DNA from: Paralvinella palmiformis
Taxonomy: Eukaryota; Annelida; Polychaeta; Terebellida; Alvinellidae
Length of the DNA stretch: 64,000 nucleotides
Direction of reading: 5' to 3'
Assembly (NCBI GenBank): GCA_025642065.1
Contig: JAODUP010000270.1
Location: 190,001-254,000, forward strand
Shown: piece after piece, positions 51,355 to 62,636 of the stretch
Layout: each line of letters starts with the position of its first letter
Position numbering within the stretch: the first letter of the stretch is position 1
Position numbers and translations under genes: made by a program
Notes under the pieces: generated by a model
What the model was told of the DNA's origin: nothing
Database searches by the model: none
Seen by the model: only the letters and a program-made list of their open reading frames with translations

Positions 51355-51432
51355 TAGATACGAATCTGATCTGAACCAGAACTTGTAGGTTTGCACAGCA
51401 ATGCTTTAACCACTGCACCATCAGAGGGTCTG
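51355..51432 (-). mobile_element. possible tRNA-like SINE head fragment
   Basis: The minus strand contains GATGGTGCAGTGGTTAAAGC, an A-box-like stretch, with a weak TTCTGGTTCAGATC 28 bp further on. It is embedded in CA/TA microsatellites, so boundaries are unclear. Confidence 0.3.
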
Positions 51433-51446
51433 TATGTGTGTGCGCG

Positions 51447-51499
<53 letters not shown>

Positions 51500-52253
51500 A
51501 AGCGAATGTCCACACACACCCCACTAACAAATCGGAATGAAACGCCCCGAAAAAACACCCGACACTATCCCAGTTTGGACAGATAGCGATAGAACTGTCA
51601 TCACGTGCTCCACAAAGTTGATTACGTCAGCTTATACACGGCGCCATCATCAATAAATTACAGATAATGACTTGAGCTATCTGTTTAACAACAGACAATA
51701 ATTAGCTACGGAAGATGCATTAGATAAGTGATGATATACATCCAGTAGCATCAGTTATTAGTACGGTGAGCAAACACCTCGTAAAAACATCTACTGAGAT
51801 ATAGTACACGACAGTAATATGATAGTATGTTAGTAGTACTTAAACGGTGAATGAATTGTCTTTATAAACAGTAACACGGTAGATGGCGCCAGTGAGTGAG
51901 TGAGTGAGTGAGTGAGAATAGGAAATGGGCTGATCAAGCTTTTACTACTGGTTGAAATTTCCGAAACAATCCGGCATTGCTGGAAATCGACCATAACCAA
52001 TTCGTGATCCCCAGTACAATGCTCCCGTGAAGTGCCACTCGACTCAGGCACGAAGTTCAGTGGACCCTAGAGTAACAATTAAAAGAAAAACAGGCGGGCT
52101 TTCTTCGCCTAAGTTCTTAGACTATACCAGGCCAATTTGTTGCTCGTAACGAATCATTTCAATGCATATCGCCTATGAGAATGCTTATATCGGGTCAACC
52201 GTACTGATCAACATCTCGTCACCTTTTACACTAAAACGCGTATGTCGAACTAA

Positions 52254-52254
<1 letters not shown>

Positions 52255-52310
<56 letters not shown>
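52255..52310 (+). repeat. (CA)28 microsatellite
   Basis: Uninterrupted CA run. Confidence 0.97.
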
Positions 52311-52311
<1 letters not shown>

Positions 52312-52396
52312 GCCCATTGAGTTGTCAATCAATTTACCCTATAGAAGAAAGTCTGAAGACCCAAATAATATCAATGGCGATTAAATTAAAGAAATT

Positions 52397-52530
52397 GGTC
52401 CCTTCAGCGGTTAGAGTACCGCGCTGTAAATCTCCAGGCTGTGGGATCCAATCAGGCTCACAGCTGTATTTGTGGAATGTTTCCCTAAAGAGTCCTTCGT
52501 CGGTCATATATCCCAGGTGTGGCCAGTACC
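52397..52530 (+). mobile_element. tRNA-like SINE, family B
   Basis: CAGCGGTTAGAGTACCGCGC acts as an A-box region and GTGGGATCCAATC as a degenerate B box. Downstream, GTATTTGTGGAATGTTTCCC and TCCCAGGTGTGG are shared with the copy at 30421. Confidence 0.55.
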
Positions 52531-52571
52531 AACCATACAAATCCTAATTAGAGTGTATTATAATAATAATA

Positions 52572-52852
52572 ATGGCCCGAAATGGCAGTTATTTTACGTG
52601 GCTTAGCTACCTCAAATGAGGGTGACGCATATGGTCTGTAATTTTACAACTTCACCACGGGGACTAATTCTAAATAAATTTAGAATTTACAATATATGGC
52701 ATGTTCCGTGGAGAAAACCTTGCTAGTTGCCGGGTTGAATGAAAAACACCTCCTACTATACTGCCACGGCCGCGATTCGAACCACCGACCTCCCGCACAC
52801 CATCACCATGACCATGGATAAATAGTCCCGCACTCTACCCACGAGCCCAAAC
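52572..52852 (-). mobile_element. tRNA-like SINE, family C, about 280 bp
   Basis: On the minus strand: GGGCTCGTGGGTAGAGTGCG (A-box region), GGTCGGTGGTTCGAATCGCG (B box), then a body with CCACGGAACATGCC, AATTTATTTAGAATTAG, and GACCATATGCGTCACC. A headless relative lies at 57478. Confidence 0.6.
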
Positions 52853-53149
52853 AGGCGATGATGTTCCACGAGCCGAGTGACTCACGTTACCTGATGTTGT
52901 GATTGTTCAGATAACTGAAACGCTTTTAACCAAACATTGTTAACGACGCTGTTAATGAGTTCCATTAACATTGCCATCAATAAGCTTCGCAATTTAAAGG
53001 AAAATCGGGCTCGAAGAGAGGGTGGGTAGAGGAGAGGGGGTGGGCTTCTTTACGCATCTCCGACCATAACATCGATTATTGGCCCTCGGGTCGTTAGCTG
53101 AGAGCACAGAAAGACAAACTGCAATGAATCATCGGATGGGTGCTTTTGA

Positions 53150-53415
53150 ATGCTCGGCATAGATCTTGGGTACACCGTGTGGTTCAAATAGTCAGCATAA
53201 CTTTTGGGTACACTACGTGGTTCAAATGGTTGCCATAAACCTTGGTGGGACCATGTAGGCTCAAACAGTCGGCATAAACTTTGGTCAGTTTGGGTGCACC
53301 GCGTGGTTCAAATACTCGGCATAAATCTTGGGTACACCGCGTGGTTCTAACAGTCGGCATAAACTTTGGGGACACCGCGTGGTTCAAATAGTCGGCATAA
53401 ATGTTGGGTGCAAAT
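53150..53415 (+). repeat. 38-bp minisatellite, about six to seven units
   Basis: Variants of AGTCGGCATAAACTTTGGG, TACACCGCGTGGTTCAAAT recur through the block. Some units are rearranged (GGTCAGTTTGGG). Confidence 0.9.
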
Positions 53416-53511
53416 AGGACAACTCATAGACGAACCCATCAAACGCTTTTATTTTAGTATTATCAATGGCTAACATGAGAACACTTTAGTTTATTAACTC
53501 GTCATCCACAA

Positions 53512-53795
53512 GTGTCAGTCACCTCAGTGGTAACCTCTCTACAACGATTCCTCTGTCTGACACACCACAAACACACACACACAATGTCAGACAGCCCGCT
53601 AGGTCTCAGTGGTAACCTCTCTAAAGCGACTCCTCTGTCCGAAACACACACAATGTCAGACAGTCGGCCAGGTCTCAGTGCTAACCTCTCTACTGTGACT
53701 CCTCTGTCCGACACACACACACACACACACACACACAATGTCAGACAGTCGGCCAGGTCTCAGTGCTAACCTCTCTACTGTGACTCCTCTGTCCG

Positions 53796-53826
<31 letters not shown>

Positions 53827-54145
53827 GTCAGACAGTCGGCCAGGTCTCAGTGGTAACCTCTCTACTGTGACTCCTCTGTCCGACACACACACACAACAGA
53901 CAGTCGGCCAGGTCTCAGTGATAACCTCTCTACTGTGACTCCTCTGTCCGACACACACACACACACACAATGTCAGACAGTCGGCCAGGTCTCAGTGGTA
54001 ACCTCTCTACAGCGACTCCTCTGTCCGATACACGCAATGTCAAACAGTCGGCCAGGTCTCAGTGGTAACCTCTCTACAGCGACTCCTCTGTCCGACACAC
54101 ACACGCGCGCGCGCGCGCGCGCAATGTCAGACAGTCGGACAGTTC
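53512..54145 (+). repeat. compound minisatellite: about 50-bp conserved unit joined by variable (CA)n
   Basis: About eight copies of CAGACAGTCGGCCAGGTCTC, AGTGGTAACCTCTCTAC and CGACTCCTCTGTCCGACAC, each followed by a CA run of different length. The last spacer changes to (CG)n. Open frames on both strands are repeat translations. Confidence 0.95.
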
Positions 54146-57100
54146 TTTTACAGACACTATTGTCTTATTACTACTGCGAGGTCTATAGCTATTTTTAAAG
54201 AGTCAAACTTGTTTATTGTTACTCGACGAGCTGCCACTCTATTTCGTCCCAGTTTTAACCTGTCTGTCTGTCTGTCTGTATTTGTTTTTGTCAGTAAGCA
54301 GGCAATGAATGGAATGCGCGTATTTTTGTCTTTCTTTTAAAGTGATGGGCACTGTGTAGCTTTATTAGTATATGTGAGCACGCACGCATGCACACACCCA
54401 CACAGTGCAGTCATATGTGTATGTTTCCTAAAACGCACACACACATGAATACTTAAAATCTCTTAAAACATAATAACAATAATAATAATGGTTTTGCATA
54501 TATTATATTTGCACACACACACACACAAGAATACTTAAAAGTTAAAACACGGCTGCTAAGATTTGTTAATATAAATGATATTGTTTACATATTCGTACTC
54601 ACACACACACACACACACACACACACATTCATCCAGCTACACTACCTGGAGTAGATCTTTTACGACACTAGTAATTATATAAAGCGAATTGGCCAGATCA
54701 CAAAAGCTTACTTTAATACACTAATATCTCTGCTACATAAAAACTACAATCTCTCATAATTATATCACACGATCGTGATTCACATCTGCGAAATCTGCTG
54801 TGTTTATAACCTGTTATTTGGGCACAATGTGTAGTATTCAGAGATAAGAGAAAATGAATACAGATAAATCGAAATGCAAGATAAGAAACTTGGTGAATAA
54901 AAAAAAAACCCGACGTAAAGCACTTTTGTAACTAACAATCATCACGACCGAAGAGCAACAGGCCTAGATAATATACCACACTGGCAGCATCGTGCGTTCC
55001 CAAGTGTGTGCATGTGTACGGGTGTGGTGTGTGTACGTATGTGTATGTTCGTGTGTGTGTCGTTGTGTGTATAAATGTGCGTCTCTCTAGGTGTATAAGT
55101 GTGCGCGTGTGCGCGCGCGCGCTGACGGTGATTGGAAAGACACCGGTCGGTGTAGAAGATTCGAAATGGCGACGATCAGTTTCAATGGCATCGCCAAGGC
55201 AATTCATCGGGAAACTGAAACCGAAACAGGATCTTCTGCCACTAAGACGCGTCAATTATAACCCATCCTTAAGTCGCCACGTTAACCCCCCCCCACCCCC
55301 CAGATGCAAATCCCCGTCCCCAGCCGAGATACGTTGGTCTATTATGACTAGATATCAGAACATAAAAAGTATGAGAGTGTTGAACAGAGAAAAGTGTTTT
55401 TACACAGAATAAGCAAACATCCCCCCCCGGTTGATAGGTATCTGCAGGTATGAGGAATACACAACCAGATCATCTACAGCCAGCAAATAACGAACCTGTT
55501 GCAGCATCGACAAACAAACCAAAGATGCTTTGGTCTCATAAACCGTGCTCCATGCACCACCACAGTGCCGGTGTACACCTGATGCTGGTAAAGGACATTA
55601 AAAACACCAGTCAGTCGATGATCGAAGAATGCGTGGATTTTTAGCTCATCAGATAAGTGTCTTTATGAAAAGCAAACTTCTCCTGGTCAATGAATAAAAA
55701 CCAATATTACTGTTAGCAGTCGGTTAGCATCTCAGTCAAAAACTAAGCAGAGTTCAAATAAAATGTTGTGGGTAAATATATTAAACCGATGTCCCCCCAT
55801 AATATTCACTGGACAGTAAGTATATAGCAGATACTGTATATCTGTGTTAACAATATTCAAATGAGAAGACCAGTATAGAAGTGGATGTTTGATTGCTACA
55901 TTTGCTCAGCTCTGAAAGACTGTCATGGCAATAAAACTGTAATTAGAACGATTCTAGGCAGACAGTCCTGTGAAATACTTATTACTAGTCAGATACAAGG
56001 ACCCAATTCAACCATTTAAATTAGTATCCGAAGGAATATATCTTACGCTAATGAACGATGTAACACAGAAAATATCATCAGAGCTTTGTATGAAGAGAAT
56101 AACCTAACTTCATCTGCTTAAATCTTATTCATAATAGTTTATGTATGTGTGTGTGTGTGCGCGCGCGCGCGTGCGTGCATATGTAATTTAAGTAATTGTT
56201 ATAAGCTGAATCCTTTACTGCTTATCCAAGAACATTACGCTGCCTCAGGAATATATGGACATGTTACAATCCATTACAATTATCAACTACTAAGGGAGCA
56301 GACTGGTTAGAGTAGTTGTAGTATACAATTTTGGACGAGTTGACCGGTGAAACGAGCGAGATCATCAAGAAACTAGGGGATGGGAATCACAGATCTCACA
56401 TCCTAATGCACCGCCCTATCCCCATAACCAATATGCCATATGGTACATTAAGTTAAATTTCTAAACGTCTCTCCATGCCTTTCCAGGTCACTGAGAATCC
56501 AAAAGTTCATTTTTCCTAAAAGAATATTTCTCCGTGACATTAACTCTCCGGGCCACTGAGGTAATTTTAAAACTGGTATCGTTGTTATTGAGCTATGTCG
56601 CAAGATAGTAAAAATATCAACCCTTTGGTGTTTAACTGCCAAACATTATATTAAAGATGTAATCAGTAAAAAGGTATATGACTTATAACTTTCTGACTGA
56701 TTAGGCATCTCTACCAAACAAGATAGCATTATTTGAACATGAATAAACACCATAATCAGTGACTCAGTGAAAATTTAGAATCACATCCTAAATATCACCA
56801 TTCTTCACTTTATTGATGTAGGCAAGAAGGTGGTAGGTCACACTGACTACAAATATGACTATATGGGAATATAAGTAGTCAAGGAGTAGTGGCTCCCAAA
56901 ACCTTAATACAACCAATGATAATATTGCATAGAAAAGAACCATCTCTTTCAGTCCTTAATTTAAACCTGTTTCAGACATAGATTTTGAATAAATTATTTA
57001 CTTCAATGAACAATCATCAGTGTTTAGTAAGGTAACTTCAACTAAATGGCCTTGCTCTTAAGGCAGAAAAACACAGCAGCATAACTGATTTCAAGCCATA

Positions 57101-57477
57101 TCGGTCAGCCATTAAATATTTTCTACCAAATAAACATCTTTCTTGGGACCAAAATCAAACAAAATAACTATTGTTTACCATCTTAATCATGAAATATTAT
57201 TACTGTATACCTGGTGTGATGGGTCAGGTATGGCATATACACATCTATACGTTGTGGAAGAAAGTCAAAGTTTAGTCAAAATATTCAGACGGAGTTTCAT
57301 TTATCTAACTTCTTGCAAAGGCTTTTCTGGTTTTGGAATAGCCCTCAAACATGTTTTGTAAGTTGTAGTGGAGATCTTAAAATGGTTGTACTGGGGATGA
57401 TTGTATGTGTTGGCATGTGTGTTATTTGTATGTGGTGGTGTTTGTCTTACTTGTATGTTGTGGTATGGCATTTTTTT

Positions 57478-57597
57478 TTACTTGGCTAGGAACCTCAAAT
57501 GAGGGAGACGCATATGGTCTGTAATTTATAGCTTCACCATGGAAACTAATTCTAAATAAATTTAGATTTTAGAATATATGGCATGTTCGGTGGAGAA
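57478..57597 (-). mobile_element. headless copy of SINE family C
   Basis: Matches the 3' body of the 52572 element: CCTCAAATGAGGGAGACGCA, TATGGTCTGTAATTTA, CTAATTCTAAATAAATTTAG and ATATATGGCATGTTCGGTGG on the + strand. The tRNA-like head is absent. Confidence 0.6.
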
Positions 57598-58095
57598 CTT
57601 ACTTGTATGTGATGGTGTTTGTCTTACTCGTATGTTGTGGCGTGTGTCTTACTTGTATGTGGTGGTGTTTGTCTTACTCGTATGTTCAAAATTATGAAGT
57701 ATTAGACTTGCATGTTATACCAACTGCTTACACCTGCTTACTCTACATATATCTATGTTGCCTTTAACTCAGGATCAACAGGCGAGTGAGTTTGATTGTT
57801 CTCTAAAAAAAAAACATTATCCTCATCGCTTAAGGATAAGAAGTAAAGTAGACCACCCACATATACATAAAACTATACAGAATATAAAGTCCCTCATTGA
57901 ATCCTTATACCTCCCTGAAACAAAAGACTCCCATTTTTGTTAGACCTATCAGAGACAAAAGACCCCCCCCCCAGGTATGAAATAATTTAACAAGGTGGTT
58001 CTTGGCACACACTCATCCTAAAACACCCCACCCCTCTCCCAGCTGTCCATTATAAGCACAGTAACATCATTGAAGAAATATTTACATGTTAAATG

Positions 58096-58257
58096 GTGTT
58101 GTTTTATAAGGCTTTTGTGGATATGGTAAGCTAAATGGGCTGAGTGACCTTCAAGGGTAAGGAGGTAAACTGAAAGCTGAAACAACTTCTGACAGACCTT
58201 GGTCAGAGTTTGAACATAGGTGCTACAAATCGGGGACACCCACACTACCCATTAAAC
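58096..58257 (-). mobile_element. degenerate tRNA-derived SINE, subfamily II-like
   Basis: On the minus strand it contains a diverged head (GGTAGTGTGGGTGTCC), a B-box remnant (TGTTCAAACTCTG), and body words GGTCACTCAGCCCATTTAGC and TATCCACAAAAGCC. It lies about 0.8 kb upstream of the SSR1 promoter. Confidence 0.6.
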
Positions 58258-58517
58258 TATATACAGCTACCACCAACATTATTATGGATAACTGTCACTG
58301 ATGGCACATCACTGGTCTACGTATTAGGATCATGTCCTATACTTACTTACCTGTCACGGCGTTATAATTCTGAGAGGTTATAATAAACATTCAAATAAAT
58401 AAATCTAAATAAATAGGTCTATGATCGGTGTGGTAGAGTCGAGATATACAGTAATAAACATTACAAGTTTTGTTTCGCTGCGAGTTCCACCCTGGGCCTG
58501 GGCTACCGTAATTATGG

Positions 58518-58551
<34 letters not shown>

Positions 58552-58962
58552 TGCACGACTGTGTAAAATTTAACAACTTACAACTGATTAAATTAGAGAA
58601 CTGCCATGATTTAACATATATCACTTTATGAAATGTCAAAACATTACCTGGTGGTAGACAATGACTGGTATATCACACTAATTGACTGATTTAACCTGGT
58701 TCAGTCGCATCTTCATAAGTCGACAAAATACAACTCGAACATATCAATTTTATCCAAGTAAGACGTCAACTAGATTATGAACGAATTGAAAAGTATGTCA
58801 GTTCGATTTATAATCAATCGTGACACAAGAATAGCATGAGTTCTTATCGTGTTTTACATACCTCTCGGCCGAAGTGACAGCTGTCATTCTTGTGGGAAAT
58901 CCCTTACATCGCTCGCCACTTGTTAGGTTGGTTCTTCGCGTCTACATGTAATCACTCACCCG

Positions 58963-59097
58963 ATTGGATTCTGTCGGGGAAATCTCGCATAGTTAACCAA
59001 TCAGATGCTGGCTTTCATCTGAATTTTTAAGGGGGTTTGCTGGTGACGTCATTGGTCCACGCCGGCAACCTCGTTGTCAAATTATGTTAACTTCCGG
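58963..59097 (+). promoter_or_regulatory. SSR1 proximal promoter region
   Basis: Within 240 bp upstream of the ATG there are three CCAAT-type sites: ATTGG at 58963-58967, CCAATCAG at 58997-59004, and the ATTGG of the ERSE-II at 59051. An ETS-type ACTTCCGG lies at 59090-59097, a common start-site-proximal motif in housekeeping genes. No TATA box is apparent. The transcription start is not determinable, but probably falls between about 59090 and 59190. Confidence 0.55.
59044..59061 (+). promoter_or_regulatory. ERSE-II element overlapping a CRE/ATF palindrome upstream of SSR1
   Basis: TGACGTCA (59044-59051) is a perfect CRE/ATF palindrome. Its last A starts ATTGG-T-CCACG (59051-59061), an exact match to the ERSE-II consensus ATTGG-N-CCACG, through which NF-Y with ATF6 or XBP1 activates ER-stress genes. 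It lies about 140-155 bp upstream of the SSR1 ATG. The sequence match is direct; the regulatory role is inferred from motif identity, position and the downstream gene. Confidence 0.7.
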
Positions 59098-59199
59098 TAG
59101 TGGACGGTTTGTGATTTAGGTAGCCCTATGTGTGTGAGAGATATATTGGGAATCGGTTATCATCTAAATTTATTAAATTGATTTCTTAATTTATCAGAG

Positions 59200-59275
59200 A
59201 TGACTGCATTCCTAGGACGGTTTTGTCTTCTACTTCTTCTTGTTTTGCCGACGACATTTATGTTAGCAGGCCCAG
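59200..59275 (+). CDS. SSR1: SSR1 exon 1 (signal peptide)
   Basis: The exon encodes 25 residues plus one base: Met, a short polar start with one Arg, then a Leu/Val-rich hydrophobic core ([10 protein letters not shown]) and a small-residue end (LAGP), a typical ER signal sequence. The donor is CAG|GTACG and the exon ends in phase 1. Exon-intron placement is supported by the phase match with exon 2. Confidence 0.88.
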
Positions 59276-62200
59276 GTACGTCAAACACTCGACATGTTGG
59301 AAGCGATTTCTCAAAACCTTGACGTGGCAGTTTGTATATTTAGATATAGGCCTCGCATTAATTGATATTGACTTTACTAACTAAAATTTTTTTTAAAGAT
59401 TTACTACATTGTTAAAAAATGTATAAAGTATTGTTTCAGTCTTTGTTATTTTTAAGAAATAATATTATAATGTGCCAATATGTTTCAACCACCAGCCCTC
59501 GGGCTCGGCTCAAGACGAAGTTTATTCAGAAAAATAATGCTTTAAGTTTAGTCGTTTAGGGTGTTGTGTAAATGTGTTGGGAAAGGACACCATCTGACAT
59601 AAATTTCACACTATAACAAATTCCCCAAACTTTACAGCAAGAGGATAATGGAGAATAGACTCAATAGTTCCATCCACAAAATCTTTAAATGAACTTATGT
59701 TACACTCAACATTGTTTATTGATGTGGGATAGATCATAGATGGGGGTACATCTGGACTAGGGCGGAATTTATGCCAACATCCCCCGAATTTCCAAAGCCT
59801 GTTCATCACATGGTTTGGTTTATTTATTACAAGCTAACCATAAAAGTCTGTTTATCCAATTTTCTTTAACAAAATGAGATTTTGGTTAGTAAAAACTGTT
59901 TGATAAGCACAACATCAAGTAAACAATGCAGAATACCATAGACTAGGTACGTGACAATATTTTTGAAATACATTGTATTTCAACAAGACTGCAACCAGAG
60001 GAAAGAGCATGGCAATACCATTATAATGATACCTACATGTTTGTTATGTGATGGATATTAAGAAAGTTTGAATGTCATAATTTATGGCTAAATTTGGTCC
60101 TTCGTTATACTGTAAAACATAGGAAAATGTGCAACCCATAATTGAAGTTTTCACTTTCAAAATGTCATAACTTTTTTAATATTAATAAGATAAAGATAAA
60201 AAATTGAGTACATGATTCATATAGACAACTCTTTATAATGGTCAAGTCTTAATAATATTCAATGTAACAATATGATGCTAATTAAATTCTTAGATTAATA
60301 AGTCATTAATTGGAACAAGTGATTTCATGAAGTACTGATATAATAAATTTATACACTACATATTTTAATAAAATGTTCAGGGAGATCACACAAGACAACA
60401 TATAAAATAATAATGATCTGAAAAGATATTATAGTTGCTTCTGAAATCACTAATTAACCTACTTAATGGCCTCAAAAATGAATAAATAATTATTCTACTT
60501 ATTTAGTCACAGACACACAACCATGACAACTATTTTACACAAGTTTTATTCACAATTCACACCTGAACAATGTTTAAAACATTTTCAGTAAATATAAACA
60601 GAAATTAGAGACAACAAAATTATTTAAAAATTAAAATTATTTATGTGAAATGCTACTGGTAATTGAAGACATCTGGACAGTTGGTTAAACACAGTCAGGA
60701 ACACCTGAAAAAAAACTATTTATTATAGATTTAGGCAAATATCATTAAAGAACATAGTAATGATAGTCTAACTAAGAGATCTAGTCTACTATTCAGTGTA
60801 TTGTCAGGAAAAATATGACTGTTCAAAGCTAATTATAGTATAGGATCCAAATTTCCATATTAATTTATATTTTAAAGAAGAAATAATTTGTAAAATACCT
60901 TTTGCCAAATATATTTCAAATGGTGATCTGGTAGATGGAAGAGGTTATTTTGTAAAGCGGAAACCCTAATTCATATGGCAGTGTATTTGTCTATCTTCTG
61001 TTAATATGTGTGTCCGATGATTAAGATTGTGGCATTTGGACTGATGTTTATGGCTGGCTTTTTATATTAACGGAGATGTTGTTTGAGTTTTTCGAGCATC
61101 CTTTGTTGATTTAAAAGATTTCGCCTTAAACTCTGATTTCAGAATAACAATATGAGGACACCAGTTTTTCATTTAGTGCAACCGAAAGACAATACATTCT
61201 CCATTGATTTATCCATTATGGAACCTCTTTCATTATTGGTGATGTTTGTAGACTTGTATGCCATTTTTATCTGTGTGATTGGCATATATATTCAGCATGT
61301 TAAAAGTCTGAAAACAGTTTTAAATGTTTATTATCATGAAATTAAAATGTCCTTTATATTTCTTGTGTTGATGAATTTTAATTAATTATAATGTTAAGTA
61401 ATAAGTATAGATCACCAAAAAATACTTTTCTTTCAAGACAGTGGAAGAAACTGGCAAATTTACTTTATTGTTGTATGGTTTCTTGCTTAATTAACAGAAT
61501 TTACATGTATACATATCTAAGTACATTTAACAGGTAATCATGATAATGTATAATTACTTTCAGCTGTCAAGCAATTTCAGCATTGATATATTTATTAAAA
61601 GAACTTTATTTTGATAAATACATTTATGAAGTCCAATACTAATGAGGCCTTTCATCTGATCTAAACAGTAATTAGTTGTTGCTTGCTGTAGATTTGACAT
61701 TGATGACTGGAGTCGCCCCATTTATAGATGTTTAAAGACTTTTAATACATTTGGAATAGCTGGGTTGGGAGTATAAATCATCAATCACCAGTAAATATAT
61801 TTTCTGAAATTGGTGACATAGAGTAAGCTATTATACCACTTACTGTAAGATTATGTTTTACAGCCACTGTTGTACACATGGGCTGACTTCGTGTCATAGT
61901 AAAAGAAAAAAGGCAGAGAGTGGGTTTTTTGGTTGTAACTAGTTTGTTCCCTATTAGAATGATGAAATTTTTACCGTTTGCTTGTATCAGCTTTTCTGCG
62001 ACTGCCAGATTTACAATTAAATTTACAATTAAATTTCTTTCTTTTAAGATGGTAATTCACCAATCCTGGTCAATGCTGAAGAAGATGGCTTGTATGAAGA
62101 TGTTCTGGATGATGAAGAAGAAGGGGATGCCACTGTAGAGACAGATGATGGCATTGAGACGGGCTCAGAAGCAGTGCCTGTTGCAAGTGAAACAACGGTT

Positions 62201-62601
62201 AGTATTGGTCTTGTTTGCAGCTTAGATTAATCAGGTAGTTCGTGGCAAATGGTCTTTGTGTGGTTATCGTCATGGTTCAATTTCTCATTGTTTTCTAGGA
62301 AGAAGAAGAGGAAGAAGAAAAGCCATTGAAGCCATCGCCGAATGGTGACACATACATCCTCTTCATACAGCCTAGTACTCCTACAGGTTAGTTACCATCT
62401 AGCGCCCTCTAGATCCCTTGATAATTGTCCGTGATAGTTGTTAATGCTAGAATATTCAGTTTTCTTTTCCATGTACACTTACATGCCAGCTGAGAATTTG
62501 GTTGTTGAACTTTTTTAACAACACAAATAATTAGATAATTTACTGTTTTGAAGATATAAATTGTTGCACAAAAAAGTATAAATCATCATGTGTAAACTAC
62601 G

Positions 62602-62636
<35 letters not shown>

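Larger units (their letters stand above)
48931..52254. other. low-copy DNA with SSRs
   Basis: Contains poly-C runs, GA/GT/AT tracts and hairpin-forming CA/TG sequences at 51304 and 51433. No gene is recognised. Confidence 0.6.
54146..58962. other. SSR1 upstream flank
   Basis: CA tracts to 54.6 kb, a CpG-richer patch at 55.1-55.3 kb with a short open frame, then AT-rich DNA with a family C fragment, a degenerate SINE and an (AT)n tract near 58.53 kb. No exon of another gene was recognised. Confidence 0.6.

Noticed and set aside
53502..53970. Minus-strand frames with repeated SDRGVTVERLALRPGRLSD
   Set aside because: They translate the compound minisatellite and change frame with CA length.
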